Below, piece by piece: positions 36,101 to 51,300 of a DNA stretch of 64,000 bases. Under the pieces are notes generated by a model, which did not search any database, was not told the DNA's origin, and saw only the letters and a list, made by a program, of their open reading frames with translations. Made by a program: the position numbers and the translations under genes. The stretch's first letter is position 1; each line of letters opens with the position of its first letter. Origin of the DNA: Meghimatium bilineatum (taxonomy: Eukaryota > Mollusca > Gastropoda > Stylommatophora > Philomycidae); the NCBI GenBank assembly GCA_034231615.1, contig CM067307.1:9250437-9314436 (forward strand). The letters run 5' to 3'.

Positions 36101-39100
36101 AAATTTGAAAAACAGCAACTTACATCTAAGTGATATGGATAGGAGAAATTCTATAAATTCCATGAAGCCTAATAAAATCCTTTTTCATCTTCAATAACTT
36201 TCTTAACTCTTGCTCTCCAGCAAGTCATTAAAAAATCACCTCTTATAAGATACAAGAGGTGAGTTTTAAATTGTCTTTTAATTTATTTGTTTAATCCAAT
36301 ATAACCTCGATGTCAATTTTGTAGTTTATTAATGTTCATTCTCAAACTCCCGCTGGACATCTCTGGAAACAGGAGAATGATACTATCGGATTTCAAAGAA
36401 TACATAGACTAACAAAAGATCAAATGGTTCGTCCACCTAATCAGAATGGAACCAGATCGCATTCCATCGATAGCCATCAACAGAAGATCATTTGAAATGA
36501 GAAACAGGGGAAGACCCAGATGAAGATGGATAGATAACATCAGACAAATCAATCAATCAATAAACCCATAACCCTTCAGGGTCATAGGGGTACCACATTG
36601 GATGCCTCAGCACACAGAGTCCTCCATCAAATTCTATCCTCAGTGATGCGGATGAGTGTGGAAATATCTTGCCCGGTCCATTTCTTGATGTCTGTCCATG
36701 TCTTTATTTGTCTTCCTCTGCTTCTTCCCCCCCTCGACAGTTCCCTGCAGTATTGTTTTTGACAAGGAATCGTGCCATCATACATGTCCGAATCATGCTA
36801 GTTTTAACATCACATCAGACAAATACTAGAACACCAAGGCGGCCCAATGGTAGCAGCATTACACTTAACTAAAGAAAGAAGACTACGGCTTCCCATAACA
36901 CCTAGTGGGACACATGGATAGGACAACAAGACAAGACTCCAATTATCTTCTCCTTTATGTTGTCAAATTATAAATACTGTTCGTGGATTTTCAGTGAAGA
37001 AACTAGAATGTATGTTGTCTGAGCCCAAAAGGAAAGCAAAAAAAAGAAAAAAATGCTGTGATTTGCCATGACATAAGAAGTAAATAAGATGGTTTTTGAG
37101 GTAGAAATTGATTGTTCTTCTCATTAATGGGACAAATTGGCTCAGCAGCCATGCTTAGTTGGATGTGTCATGTCAAAAGATACATACATTGAAGCTAAGC
37201 TGTAAATGATGATACAATACATTCCGTTAATCTGCAGGAGTTTAAGAATGAATGCAGAAGAAGAAAAATGAAGAAACTCTTTCTAAGGTTCCATGTCACC
37301 TGAGGTATTACGGTAAAGGTAAATTGAGTAACTGAGTGACAGTAAACAGGGAGGCATGGTGAAATGTTTTTTGTTCATGTTTCGAGAGAGGCACCCCTAC
37401 AACCCTGATGGGTTAGACCTATGGGTTTGATGCTAATAATGAAGCTTGAGTTATAAATCATTATTATAGTATGAAGTTTCTACTGTTATGTTCTAAATTG
37501 CATGGCTAGCAATAGACCTAAATTGCCAAGTTAGTGTCACCTCCAGTTTGGACTGTGTAGTGATACTGGCTTTATTTCATCCTCCCTGAGTATAATTCAT
37601 AGTACCAACATCCTGGTGCTGGATTTCATCATTGTAGTTTTGGTACAATACAAGATAAAGCATCTACCTTTTTTTTGTGAAAGGCAAAATGAAATTTAGG
37701 CAATTTGTTGCCGTTAATTATTTCCCTTATCTTTAATTACCAATCAGTGGTTGGGGAAGGAGGTTGGTTGGTTGCTGATCCAGCGGTCTATGGGCTCATG
37801 CCCTTTGACCCAATGCCATTAAATGGCATTATATTGCTGGAAAGTCTGTGGATTTTCGACCCACCCCGGGACAGAACCAGAGAATAACTATCATACCTCC
37901 AGGAAGGTAGGTTTCAACCTATGCACTGCTCCTAGCCACTGTAGCAAAGATAGGGTTCACTGTGCTCATTCCCCACCACCAACTGACTACTGGTTATGCC
38001 GAACTTCTCTATTGCTCCAGGCATGCAACCAAATGTTCAAGTCAAAAGGATTGTGACGTCCTGAGTCACTGTGCCTCTATGATGGGTTTCAGCCATAGGA
38101 AAAAAACAGTGCTGTCAGTTTTCTCCTCCCCAGTGCTGCACAGTACATCTCTGGCTCTCTCCCAACCACAGAGAATACATATATATATACATATATATTC
38201 AGGTAAACATGAAACACATTTCAACAACAAAATAAAAGCATAATTGTATAGATGACGTGCCATGAAGCTTATCTAAGAAGATAACCTCAATATAACGGCA
38301 TGTCATCCACTAAATTTTTCTGTTGCATGGGTGGTATGTCTAGTGGGCCAAAGGTGACACCCACAGACGCAACCACATGTGTATTGGGGGTGGAGAGATA
38401 TTTTATTTAAGAGGGTGGTAGGTGTGGGCCTTTCAGTGGATGGCATGCACAGGAGGGGGGGGGGGGGCTCTCAGTGGGTAGCGCACAAATCGTGAAATCC
38501 AGCGCATCAGTCCTCGAGACTGTAACCGACTTTCTACATCTCTCTCTAACAAACTTATGTTTTATATTAGTCATTTTGTATCCCGGAATAACGGCAGTAA
38601 GTGATGTCACAAAATTGCACATACGTCGGATCAGCACACATTTTATAAAAAATGTAAAAGTAGACCCTTTATCTTGTATGGTACCGGAATTTTCTTGCAA
38701 ACTACGATTGATGAGTTAACGTGAACTGGGGCGTCATCTGGCTGGAAGATGACTGATTTAGCAACTATACTAGCATGATTGTGTTTGTGGAATATTGATT
38801 TAGGACCACATTTTATCTGGTACAAATGGTATAAAGAATAGTGAATGGATGTTGGGATCAATGTCCTGCTGGTCTCCTCAACTTTCTCACTTTTATTTTG
38901 GTGGTACAAAGAATAGGGAATGGATGTTGGGCTCAGTGTCCCTCTGGTCTCCTTTTCTTTGTCAGTTTTATTCTCCTATAAATTTATTGAGGCTAGGTAC
39001 ATTTGTACTTACATAGAACTATTACAAGAGAGTGCTTCACCATCGGCATCAGAAAGAATGAAGACCTAAAACAAATTGCAATGAAACGCGAGACATGGAA

Positions 39101-42100
39101 ATCTATGACATCTGCTCTATGTGCGTCTTTGGCCCTAGAGGAATAACTAACAATTGTGCAAGAGAAAATTTGTTTTAACTTGAAATACTACTTTGGACCA
39201 TAAAGCTATGAGACCTGTAAACTAATGATTGTGCTACAATAGCTGTCTTTATTCTGCAAATATGCATCTATGCTGAAATAAATTAACTATGTTATTGCAT
39301 TAATCACTGTGATGAAACTAATCTACTACTCGCCAGTGTGTTGCCAGATCTGAAAGGGGAGCAAAGAACAGCAACACTGTTACCTACCGGGCTTGTAGTA
39401 AGAGATGACTAAGGAGCTTTGAGGGATGGAGTTGGCTGTCCCATCCCAGAGGGTCAAAATAACCCAAAAGTCATGCTGAAGTTGGATGTGTCAGGCTAAA
39501 AAGCGCATAGCTTATATTGTAGTTAAGCTGTAAATCATGACTATGAATTCCATTCTCTAGACTACATTCTGCTAATCTGCAGAAGCTTGAGAATGAACAC
39601 AGAATATAAGTATGCTACTTAAACTTAATTTGCTGAATAAAGCTATGTGGGTCAGTTTAAAACAGTTATATGGACAATCTAGTTAGTTAGCAGATCTGCT
39701 TCACTGCACAGTGAACCACCATTCTATAAGTGCTTGGATCTCCTCAAGATATTCAAGCATGTAGCGACTGACCACACAATTCTGTGTTGGTTGACCAGTC
39801 TCCTTTGATTGCCGGGTTTCTGTGATGCTGGTTCCTAATCAAGATAATTGTATTTCTTTGTCAAATACTTTTATGGGTTAATTGTATTCCTTTGTCAGAT
39901 ACTTCCATGGGTTAATTTTATTTCTTTGTCAGATACTGCTATGGGTTTACAAACAATCATCTATCATTTTTTTTACCTTTTTGTCATGACACTCCAACTC
40001 TGTTCCAAATCTCATGTTCTAAATACTCATGTTTGGTCATACTCTCATGAAATTATGTTGTTGTATTCTGCTTATGGTTGCAGATTCACAATTATTAATT
40101 AGATTGGTGACTCACCATAACTCCCTAAATGTAAAGTACACCAGCTCCTTACATTTTACTTGTTCTATTATTCCCATGGTCATCGTACAGCACCAGCAAA
40201 CATGTCCAACCATTTATTTCCTCAGACACCAATATACCTTACACAAAAATACTTAGAATTGGTGGGGAAACCCCTTATCTGCACTGTGATTTAGGACCCA
40301 TAGGATCATTTAGTTTGACCAAATGAATGCAACTGAGGCTGGACTAAAAAATCCATATATCTTGGATCTTGTTCCATAACACCAAAATTTATATTAAGTC
40401 AATCGTAATAATAACCTACAGCTGAAAATGGATGTGTCTGGTTATTGGCACACACAAAAAAACGACAACATATTTCTATTATCTGGAATACATCCTGCTG
40501 GAAATCTAGACCATTGTCCTGTTACAGGAGAGATCCAGTGGGAGTTTGAAAATGAACACTGAAGATGAAAAATAACATACATAATGACCGTTTTACTGTG
40601 GTTTGATAGGTGCAGTATATAGAGTTCATGGTTAACACGATATTGAAATGAAATACAGACAGCAAATGTCCTTGCCCTTGCCACAAAATATGTGTAGGTG
40701 AAGAATTGTAAGAGACAATTGTTAGGTTTTGACAGAAGACAAAGCTTAACATCAAAAGGTATCTACTGCACATTACACTGACTGACACACATCTGAAATG
40801 CTGCTGTGAGTAGTAACATCATCCATACTCATAGATGTCAACTAAACGTTTCATAAATTTGTAATTTTAACAATTTATTTCCGTATTTGAATAAAAACGT
40901 GCGTCTTTAGAAAAAAAACATGAAAAATCTATGGCAAAGGACAAACATAAAAACAATGTTACAATTAAGAAGCTATATTTTACCAGTGACAGGTGTATGG
41001 TTTTTTAGAAGTGGGCAATGTCAAAGAAAATATATGCATTCAAAATAATGTTATTGAAAGGTAATGACATCATGAACAGAAGGATGAACCAATGCAGGCA
41101 CTCGCAAAGACCTACACATAGAAGACTGGCTCCTAAACCCTGCTTAAAAAAGCAAGTTAACATATTTTGGACATATAAAATGACACTGGTTTAGAAAGAG
41201 TAATGATGGAGGAAGATGTTCAAGGAAAGAACATCGAGGCGGACCGAGGCTATGATGGACAGAAGATATCGCAGACTTACTAAACATGACACTGGAGGTT
41301 GGGCAGCTTTCACAGAACTGAGATGCATAGAGAGTTGTAATGAGGAAATACGTTCTGTAAAAGTTAAAAGGACATATCTCATAGAATTTTTTTAATTGAT
41401 AACTTTGTATGGCCCACGACTGATGTTAGAATTTTAAAAATGATGCTTTGCATAGAAATGGTTTCCCGCCGCAGTTCAAAGCAAACAAGAATCAGCTTTA
41501 TCTGGTAATTACAACGTTGATTATTACTTTTTCCCAATTATAGTAGGGCCTAAAATTAGTAAAATACTTTCAACTGGGGAATAAAAACTGAAAATATGGT
41601 AATCCGATTACCACTTTTATAAAAAGGATTTAAACTCCAATATTTTGTTTGTTGGTGGTAATACGATTAGAGCATACCATTTAAAAAAAAGAGGATTTAA
41701 ACTCTAATAATGTTTTGTTTGCTTGACACAGTGACAGGGCTGTCTCAGTGAGTGTGACGTTTCTCACGCCGTGACTCGTGAGTCGCGGTGTCTGTGCAGT
41801 AGGGCTATCCTAGTTATTACTATGTATAGAAAATAGTTAAGTATTATTTTAAAAAAGCTACCTCATGAACAGTCCTAAGCCTATAGAAAAACTCAGATAT
41901 AGTCAATCACCAGAAGTGCCATATGTTCGCCCATAAGAAAGGCGCTTCCTCATTGAGAGTTTTCTATATAGATAACAAAATATTTCGTACAATATAGCAC
42001 AACGACTATCAGAGACAAGACGTCTGCTTGAAATGTATGTTTTTGATAAATGATAGTTTTTCTCAACTCTTCTTCAACAGAGAGTTACATTCCAGATCCT

Positions 42101-45100
42101 GCACAACCCAACTGGCCGAGTCGATAATGTACGTTCATAATCTCCATGTTTACCCTCAGTATTCAATCAATGACGTGTCATTTCGAGGGGCGTAGGCGAC
42201 CATGATTCTTGACAACGCCTTGTCTCTTCTTCTTTCTTTTTGCTTTATACTCCTATATGCCTTGCAGCTTCAGGGGTAGAAGAGTTCTCTTGAGATTGCT
42301 TTTTTGTGTGTGCATCATATATGTTTGTTTTCGTTAAACTATTTTATTTCTGTAATTCATAGTTTGCAAGGTCTACCCCTGGCTTTGTACCCATCGTATC
42401 TATAGAGTAATACTTTTTGAGGGGCACTGTGTGATGGCAGTCTGGAAGCACAACATGTGAAAACCACTTAATATGTTGTCCTCTAATGTAATCAAGGACT
42501 GGCATTGTGTTTATTAAGTCTTCTGACGTTTTCATTCCTTATTCTGTTTCTTATTATTACTCCAAGGATTCTATATAGACAAGTCATTTCGATTGTAACA
42601 AGTTTTCTTTTGGATTCTGTTGCTAGTGTTCACGTTTGACATTGGTAGCATAGTGATGGTATTATGATAATTTTATATAGTGCAGTTTTGGTGTTCATGA
42701 TCACATATTTGTTTTTGAAAATAGGAGACATCTGCCCCATGATCCGGTATGCCACGTGGCATCTATGTTGGATTTCTTTGGTGGTTTCCCCATTCGATGA
42801 TATGATCTTTCCAAGATAAGTGAATTCTTTCACATGTTTAAGTTGTTGATCATCGATTAGAATAGTGATATTTATTTTTATTTTTGCGAGTGACATTACC
42901 TCAGTTTTTTTCTGTATTTATCTTCATGTTAAAGTTCCTACATGTTGTGCGGAATCTATTTATATGTTGTTGTAGTTTTTCTTTCGTTTTTGCTATTATT
43001 TATTGATCGTCTGCAAATATAATTTCGTTCAGGAGGTTGTTTAGGTTGTCTTCTTCATTAATGTTGGCAATTTTACATATGCAAATGTGATGCATAACAA
43101 GGAAGATAGAACACATCCTTGTCGCACTCCAGAGTGTATGTAGAATTTATCTGAAAGCTCAACACTCGTTCTTACTGCACATTGACTGCCTGTGTAACTA
43201 CTTCTACACTAGTTGATTAGATGTTGTGAAACCTCATATTCTAATAACATTTTCCAAAGTTGTTGTCTGTCTACTCTGTCGAAAGATTTTCCTTGGTCAA
43301 CAAACACGATATACAATTCTTTGTTGTTTACAGTTGTTTTATTCTGCTAGTTGTCTGAGCGTAAAAATGGCATCTGTGCAGCTTTTGTTCTTACGGAATC
43401 CCATTTGAGTGTTTGCTACGCATTGGTTTTATGAATGATCGTAATATTATTTCTAGAATTCTGTTGCAATTCTTTCAAGCGTGGCTTAGAAGTGAAATTA
43501 TGTACTTTGTACAATCTCTTTTTCTGTCTTTTTTCTTCCATATAGATATTATTACATAGTTTTCCAGTCTTCTGGTATTTATTGTATGTTCGATATTACA
43601 TTAAACATCCATTGTAACTATTTTATCCCTATATCTGCGGCTGCTTTGATTAATTCGACTTGTATGCTATCGTGTCTCGGGGCTTTGTTTGATGGAGCTG
43701 ATTGTATGGCATTTGCTATTTCTGCTACAAATATGTTTGATTATAATTTTTCCGGTATATTGTCGTCCCCTCCATCTTTTAGATTTAGCAATGCCTTATC
43801 TCTTGAGTTGTAAATAATAAAATAAAAATGTAGTTTGTCTTCAGATTTTGCGGATTCTGTTCCAATATAACGACTCATGCAGTAGCTTTTCTCTGTGTCT
43901 ATTATCATTATCAAGTGTTGGGAGCAACGAATTTTCAACATTCATTGTCTCTTACTATGGTGATGCACTCTGATAAAATGTATCCCATTCATCACATGAT
44001 TTTCCCCCACCCCTCTTAGGCCTATATTTCTGGCTACCTCTTGCTCACTGTTTCTCAACTTAGCCTTCTAATAAGGTTTTCTAAAAGGTGTCATATATTT
44101 TCACGTGTCCAAAATATGTAACAAAAAATACGTTTTCTTTAATATTTATTATCTCAGATAATACACATTTTTTTCAACCCAGTGTTGCCAGAGCCGCTTT
44201 TCTGTCCCCATATCTATCTGAGAAGTTAGCCATATTCTTCAATGATGTGACATAATTTTTGTCTCATTCGTTACCCTGGAACATGTCTGTAGGTTTACCT
44301 CTAAAGTAAACTGGACTGTATATTATATCTCATGCTGCAGATCCGTTGAGTTCTGCTTCCAGTGTTGCTTCTCTGAACTAGCTTGTTTATATCATCATTT
44401 CATGTTCGGGGCATTCTTGAAGTATGTGCTATGCAGGATGAAGTGCCTATAAAAATGTTTGTCTTGCAAATCTTTATTTCACGGAAATATGCAAATTAAA
44501 GTGTTACCAATAATGAAAACGACATAATAAGAAATAAACAAAGGGTCAGGGAACCATGTGTCGATTAAAACGCTTTTATCATGACTAAAAACACAATGAA
44601 ACAATTGATAAACAACAATCTAACAACATGCGAATATATTGTCTTAGATGTGATCTGATAATCATCTCCTGAGAATGATCGATATTCATCGACACTGTCG
44701 TCTGTGATCGGATAAATACTGATCGATATTCATCGACACTGTCGTCTGTGATCGGATAAATAATGTTAAACCGGAACTAAAAAACTGAGAACTGAGCTAG
44801 GAAGTCAAAGCAAAGTAGCAATACTTGTAGCAACTTGTATACAAATAATGTTTCACATTATCAACACACGAAAAAGAAGTAATTCAGGTACTGGTCAGAA
44901 TGCTTCTTATGTAACTTATTGCTTCTCTTACGATGTCAGTCTGTGCCAGAGTCAGGTGAGAACATCTCAGCAAAAAAAAGAACCCTTCGCAGGATAGAAA
45001 TTTGCAGGATACGGGATTGAGACCCAACGATTCCTAGTGAACACCCCCGGCAGTACTATGAAACTACAAAGGCAGGCAATAGCGAACCAGTAGAAAGTAA

Positions 45101-45297
45101 AGTTCAACAAAGAAATTCCGGACAGCCAGAAGTTGGAGAGAGAAGCATGGAAGAAGGAAGTTGCGCGCCGAGCTGGATCACGAAGGGAACGGCCAGAGAT
45201 CAGTTAAATCCAACAGAAATTAGAACCAGGTAGAAAAAAAAAACGATTGTGTACTTCCGAAAATCGATAGTAGGATAGTAGAATAGTAAACAAGATT

Positions 45298-45332
<35 letters not shown>

Positions 45333-48300
45333 CAAATGACAGAATATTCCGAAATTCAATGAGATTCCAATTTATTCATGTTCCTTGTTGTAAGTTAAAT
45401 GTGTATTACAAGAACCAAATAAACAGTTCTACGTGTTGACACCCGGAGTGTCCGCAAATAAACAGTTCTACATGTTGACACCCGGAGTGTCCGCAAATAA
45501 ACAGTTCTACGTGTTGACACCCGGATTGTCAGCAAATAAACAGTTCTACGTGTTGACACCCGGATTGTCAGCAAATAAACAGTTCTACGTGTTGACACCC
45601 GGATTGTCAGCAAATAAACAGTTCTACGTGTTGACCCCCGGATTGTCAGCAAATAAACAGTTCTACGTGTTGACCCCCGGATTGTCAGCAAATAAACAGT
45701 TCTACGTGTTGACACCCGGATTGTCCGCAAATAAACAGTTCTACGTGTTGACACCCGGATTGTCAGCAAATAAACAGTTCTACGTGTTGACACTCGGAGT
45801 GTCCGCAAATAAACAGTTCTACGTGTTGACCCCCGGATTGTCAGCAAATAAACAGTTCTACGTGTTGACACCCGGATTGTCAGCAAATAAACAGTTCTAC
45901 GTGTTGACACCCGGAATGTCAGCAAATAAACAGTTCTACGTGTTGACCCCCGGAGTGTTCGTGGTGAGTATCCAATACTGTGAAGTAGTTACATTTAAAG
46001 TTCACTCATTCAGTTGGTATTCTCCAACTACAACTACAACTACAACTACAACTACAACTACAACTACAACTACAACTACAACTACAACGTACAACTACAA
46101 CTACAACTACAACTACAACTACAACTACAACTACAACTATAACTACAACTACAACTACAACGTACAACTACAACTACAACTACAACTACAACTACAACTA
46201 CAACTACAACTATAACTACAACTACAACTACAACTACAACTACAACTACAACTACAACTACAACGTACAACTACAACTACAACTACAACGTACAACTACA
46301 ACTACAACTACAACTACAACGTACAACTACAACTACAACGTACAACTACAACTACAACTACTACAACTACAACTACAACTACAACTACAACTACAACTAC
46401 AACGTACAACTACAACTACAACTACAACTACAACTACAACTACTACAACTACAACTACAACTACAACTACAACGTACAACTACAACTACAACTACAACTA
46501 CAACTACAACGTACAGGTATACAGTTGAATATTATTGAAAGTGCTTACAATGAACTAAGTTGTCTTGTTGTCTTTTTGAAAATGGGATCACTGAACTATA
46601 TTATGGTGGAGTCGTGTTGACAGTCAGAATGCAGATAGAGATATATTACTATAACTATAATGTACAAGAACATTCCAGAAAGAGGTTATTAAACAAGAAT
46701 ATATATATATAACGATACACCGTGAGGGATATCCTCTCATATACCACTTGTTAGAGACTGCAGATAAATGAAGTATAGAGACATAGAGCATCTTTTTATT
46801 ATAGAAGACTAGAAGAACGATTCGGAAGGAGTACCACCACACACCCCTGCGGTCACGGTTGAATTGTCAGAATATCTACATGGAGTTCGGACTATACATC
46901 CTCCCTCTGACTGTCACACATATTTGGTAACAACATCAATTAACAGCAATACCTAGAAATACAACAAGAAAAAACATCCAGCAGCAACACCCCCCCCCCC
47001 CTTTTTCCAGACACAAGTCTTCCTTTGCGATTTTCTTGTGGAAATTCTCCTGTTAAAATGTATAATTCCTTTATTTAGAGGGGAGTAGGGGGTTATTTCT
47101 TTCTTAATCAATCACTGCTAAAAACTGGTCGACTTCTGACTTTTAAGGGATTTTTGCAGTGTTCTATAATATTCGAAAAATAATTTACCTCTACGTAACT
47201 GCACTTTTTTTTTTGGAATAAGAAATGTGTTTACTTTTTTGGCCACAGTGTGAATTCTCTTAATTGCAACGTTTTATTTTGCACATATAGGCAGGATACA
47301 ACCGTTTTGACCGCCGGAATGGGCTTCCTCATTATACGGAAAAGCTGTCATTACTTCCATCTCATCTACACAGAGAAACTGGATTATTTGAAGCCAGCAT
47401 ATTATACGATATAAAATAAATTCACAGCGTAAAGGCATTTCGATGTTGTTGTTTTTTACACCCACTCACAATGAAATAATTATTACTAGTGAAATCAATG
47501 TATACTTTATCTTCTTCTTCTTCTGGGTTCGTTCTCAAACTCCTGAAGATTATCAGGATGTAGTCCGGAGAACGGAATGAGTTGTGTCATGGTTTACAGC
47601 ATTGCTGCGATATCTGCGCCTTTCGTCCTGACACATCCGACTTCAGCATGTCTTTGGGTCACTGACCCTATATGAGATGGAACAGCCAACTCCATCCCAT
47701 AACCTCCTTAGTCGCCTTTAACGACATGCGTGGAAGGTAAACAGTGTTGCTATTCTTCGCTCCCCTTTCGGGCCCCGGCAACACACGGGTGGTATACTTT
47801 ATAAAAATGTAAGTAGAATTCATAATCTGACACAGAGAGCATTTGTAATACATAATCTAATACAGAGAGCATTTGTAATACATAATCTGACACAGAGAGT
47901 ATTTGTAATACATAATCTGACACAGAGAGTATTTGTAATACATAATCTGACACAGAGAGTATTTGTAATACATAATCTGACACAGAGAACATTTGTAATA
48001 CATAATCTGACACAGAGAACATTTGTAATACATAATCTGACACAGAGAACATTTGTAATACATAATCTGACACAGAGAGTATTTGTAATACATATATGCA
48101 TGTTTGTTAGTTTGACGACGGACATTAAGTTCCACAGGTCTCTACTTGGTTCATATGGGCCGGGGGGGGGGCACGGAGACTTGAATAAGGGTATTGGGGC
48201 ACTATAAAAATTGGGCTGGTGTCACATAAGGGGAACTATATGAAGGTAGCCACTTAAACGAGACACCCCATCGAAGACGGATATGTCGAGCTACTGGCGC

Positions 48301-51300
48301 AAATAAGAGCAACACAGCGTATTTTCATTCACTGGACTGCGTCCTTCTGGAAATTTAGTAGAAACATTGTCCTGCTACAAGATAGGACGAGCGGGAGTTT
48401 GAGAACATTGTCCTGCTACAAGATAGAACGAGCGGGAGTTTGAGAACATTGTCCTGCTACAAGAAATAACGAGCAGGAGTTTGAGAACATTGTCCTGCTA
48501 CTAGAGATAACTAGAGGGTGTCTGAGAACATTGTCCTGCTACAAGAGATAACGAGAGGGAGTCTGAGAACATTGTCCTGCTACAAGAGATAACGAGAGGG
48601 AGTCTGAGAACATTGTCCTGCTACAAGAGATAACGAGAGGGAGTCTGAGAACATTGTCCTGCTACAAGAGATAACGAGAGGGAGTCTGAGAACATTGTCC
48701 TGCTACAAGAGATAACGAGAGGGAGTCTGAGAACATTGTCCTGCTACAAGAGATAACGAGAGGGAGTCTGAGAACATTGTCCTGCTACAAGAAATAACGA
48801 ACAGGAGTTTGTGAATGAACGCAGAAGAAGAAGAAATACGATAATGAAGAGTTGTAACAGAAAAGCTTCAGAAGCCCTTGGTGACCTACCATCATCGAGT
48901 ACTGTCTCCGCAACGAAGGTTGGCTGCAACGTACAGCCTACAGCATGTCTCTTCCTTTGGTGGTGCACTCTGCTAGGTTGCAATATGTAAATCACATGAC
49001 ATTTCCCTTCCACGTGTATCTCTGTCTACCCCTTACACGCCTCCCCTTAACTCTATCATCCAGTAAGGTCTTAAACAAAGAGTCGTGTTTTTTAATGTCC
49101 AAATACTAATAAAGATAGCCATTGACACTTCTTTAGCACCAGGTGATGGTGGGGAGGGAGGGTTGAAAAAGGTACAGAAAAAGGTTGAGAACCCCTGATC
49201 TAGCTTTATAAGGTCATGCTTCATAAAACCTTGAACCAATTTTTTTTTCGAGTATGGCTGAAAAATATACATTCCTCATGTATACCAATCCCTTATCTAG
49301 AATAGTCATGCGTGCTGATCTCATAAAGTTCTACTTTGTTTATCTAGCTTTTCCAATGCTTTTCATGAGCAGGCAACACAGAGGCAAATCGACAAATTTC
49401 TTCTTCTTCTTTCGTTCGCTAATAATGTCTATATCTGCAGTGTTGTTTCTTGTATAAATTGGACAGCGTTTTCCATTTCTTGTTTTGTACAATAAAGAAA
49501 CCGACAAATAATTAATTACATGAGACAAAATTAGACGTTGACCAACACGCAAGGCTGTTCTGCAGAAGTGCTTATAATTTAAGGTAAGGAATACCCCGCC
49601 ATTTTTTTCAATAAAAACGACTCTTTTTGCGACGTCATAACATAATCTTATAATATATCTAGATGATCGCGAATTAATACATCGTTTCTTAACCGGTTTA
49701 CTGCCCCAAACTTTTGTGAAAGTTGGAATATTTCGTTATTATTGATGGGGACACAATTTGTCTCTTGGGTGTTTAACCTGTAGTTTGTGTATACCATAAC
49801 AGTAGAATGAAAGACTGAGAGTCTACAAAGTAACTGCGTGTACTCATGTACAGTAGTTGTGGCACTAATTCAAATCAGCAAATATTTAGTGCGGATCTGT
49901 ATGACGTCACAGAACATCGACGTCATAGATATCCTATAAATATTCTTTTAAAAAAAAGTGGTATATAAACTATTTTTTTATAACTTATTTTGTAATTCCA
50001 GAAATTCATGTAAATTTGATGATAATTATTTTATAGTTCTAGGTTATTGTGCATAAGTGGAGTACATTCGTTGTGGTTTTTGTTTGGTTTAAAAGAGAGT
50101 TTTGGTTGTGTAAAAGATTCTGGCTTAACCATTGCTGAAAAATACTGGTTTAACCAAACACGATCAAATTATACCTATCTCAGATTCATACTAAGCTGTC
50201 AGACGTTATATTACATTCTCAAACGTCGCATTACATTCTCGGACCTTATACTTCAGTCTCAGATGTCATACTAAACTCCCAGACGTCACGTTGTACCATC
50301 AGAAACAATGGTACAGTCTCAGATGTCATACTAAACTCCCAGACGTCACGTTGTACCATCAGAAACAATGGTACAGTCTCAGATGTCATACTAAACTCCC
50401 AGACGTCACGTTATACCAGCAGAAATAATGCTAGTCTCAGATGTCATACTACTCTCTCCAACAACATACTACACTTTCTGACGATAGCACGTACTTTCAG
50501 ACTCCACTTTACCCTCTGAAACGTCAAGCTACATTTTCTGACGTCATAACACATCCTCATGTGTCAAAACTACACTCTCAGACGTTGAAGTTAAAAAATA
50601 CTCTCCGACACCATAGCAATCTGAGGAATTATGTTGCCCTTTCACTCGTCACACTACAGTAGCAGTCGTAATACTAGTCTCAGACGCAATCCCACACTCT
50701 CATACGTTAACAAGTAGTCAAAGGCGTCAAAATACACCCTCAGACATGATCTTAACCCTGAATATTTTATACATTTCCAGTCTAACATACTCAAAAACAT
50801 CATTGGTTAGCAGACTGTTTTTACAATTGTTACAACAGAAACCATAAAATCATCGTAAATAACTGTTACATTTACAGATTATAATTACGAAATAAAAAGA
50901 AATACTTACCCAGTGACTACTACTATAAAATCCATGATATTCCACACGTTACGTAAATAGGATCCTTTATGCAACACAAAACCTAAAGCTACAATTTTGA
51001 GAGATGCTTCAACGCAAAAAATCCCTAAAAAGTACACTTCTGTATCGTCCTGAAAATACATATACAATGTCATTAATACGTTATAAGGAAAAATATAATA
51101 TGAAAACATAGTAAACTTATGCATATACAATATGGTTACGGAGGTAAAGTAATTTTGTAGGAAAACTAATGCGTGTAGATGATGTAGAATATGGTTATTT
51201 AGGAAAAAGTAATGTATGTAGAATATGGTTACTTATAAGGTAATATATGTAGCATATGGTTACTTATAAGGTAATATATGTAGAATATGGTTATTTAGGA

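Larger units (their letters stand above)
36093..50909. other. Intron 3 (14.8 kb)
   Basis: Largest intron in the window. Named elements are listed separately. Stretches with nothing I can name: 36905-37130, 37270-37755, 38390-38800 (with a 13-G run at 38456-38468), 39150-39360, 39610-39840, 39955-40410, 40580-41160, 41365-42230, 44130-44670, 44770-45290, 46520-47500 (two poly-C/poly-T runs near 46990), 49200-50210. Confidence 0.7.

Noticed and set aside
42236-43830. Considered whether the reverse-transcriptase sequences could be an intact gene or a retrovirus
   Set aside because: The palm, FADD box, thumb and tail are in different frames with many stops. The layout (no protease, integrase, envelope or LTR) is that of a dead non-LTR retrotransposon.
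45433-46215. 260-codon open frame ([13 protein letters not shown] repeats then Thr/Tyr/Asn-rich runs)
   Set aside because: It is a 39-bp minisatellite running into an ACAACT microsatellite; the opposite strand is equally open. No homology or start context.
46082-46270. Poly-valine open frame
   Set aside because: Translation of the ACAACT microsatellite.
47818-48092. CRISPR-like regular array of 30-bp units
   Set aside because: The units are contiguous with no unique spacers, and the sequence is a eukaryotic intron. It is a plain minisatellite.
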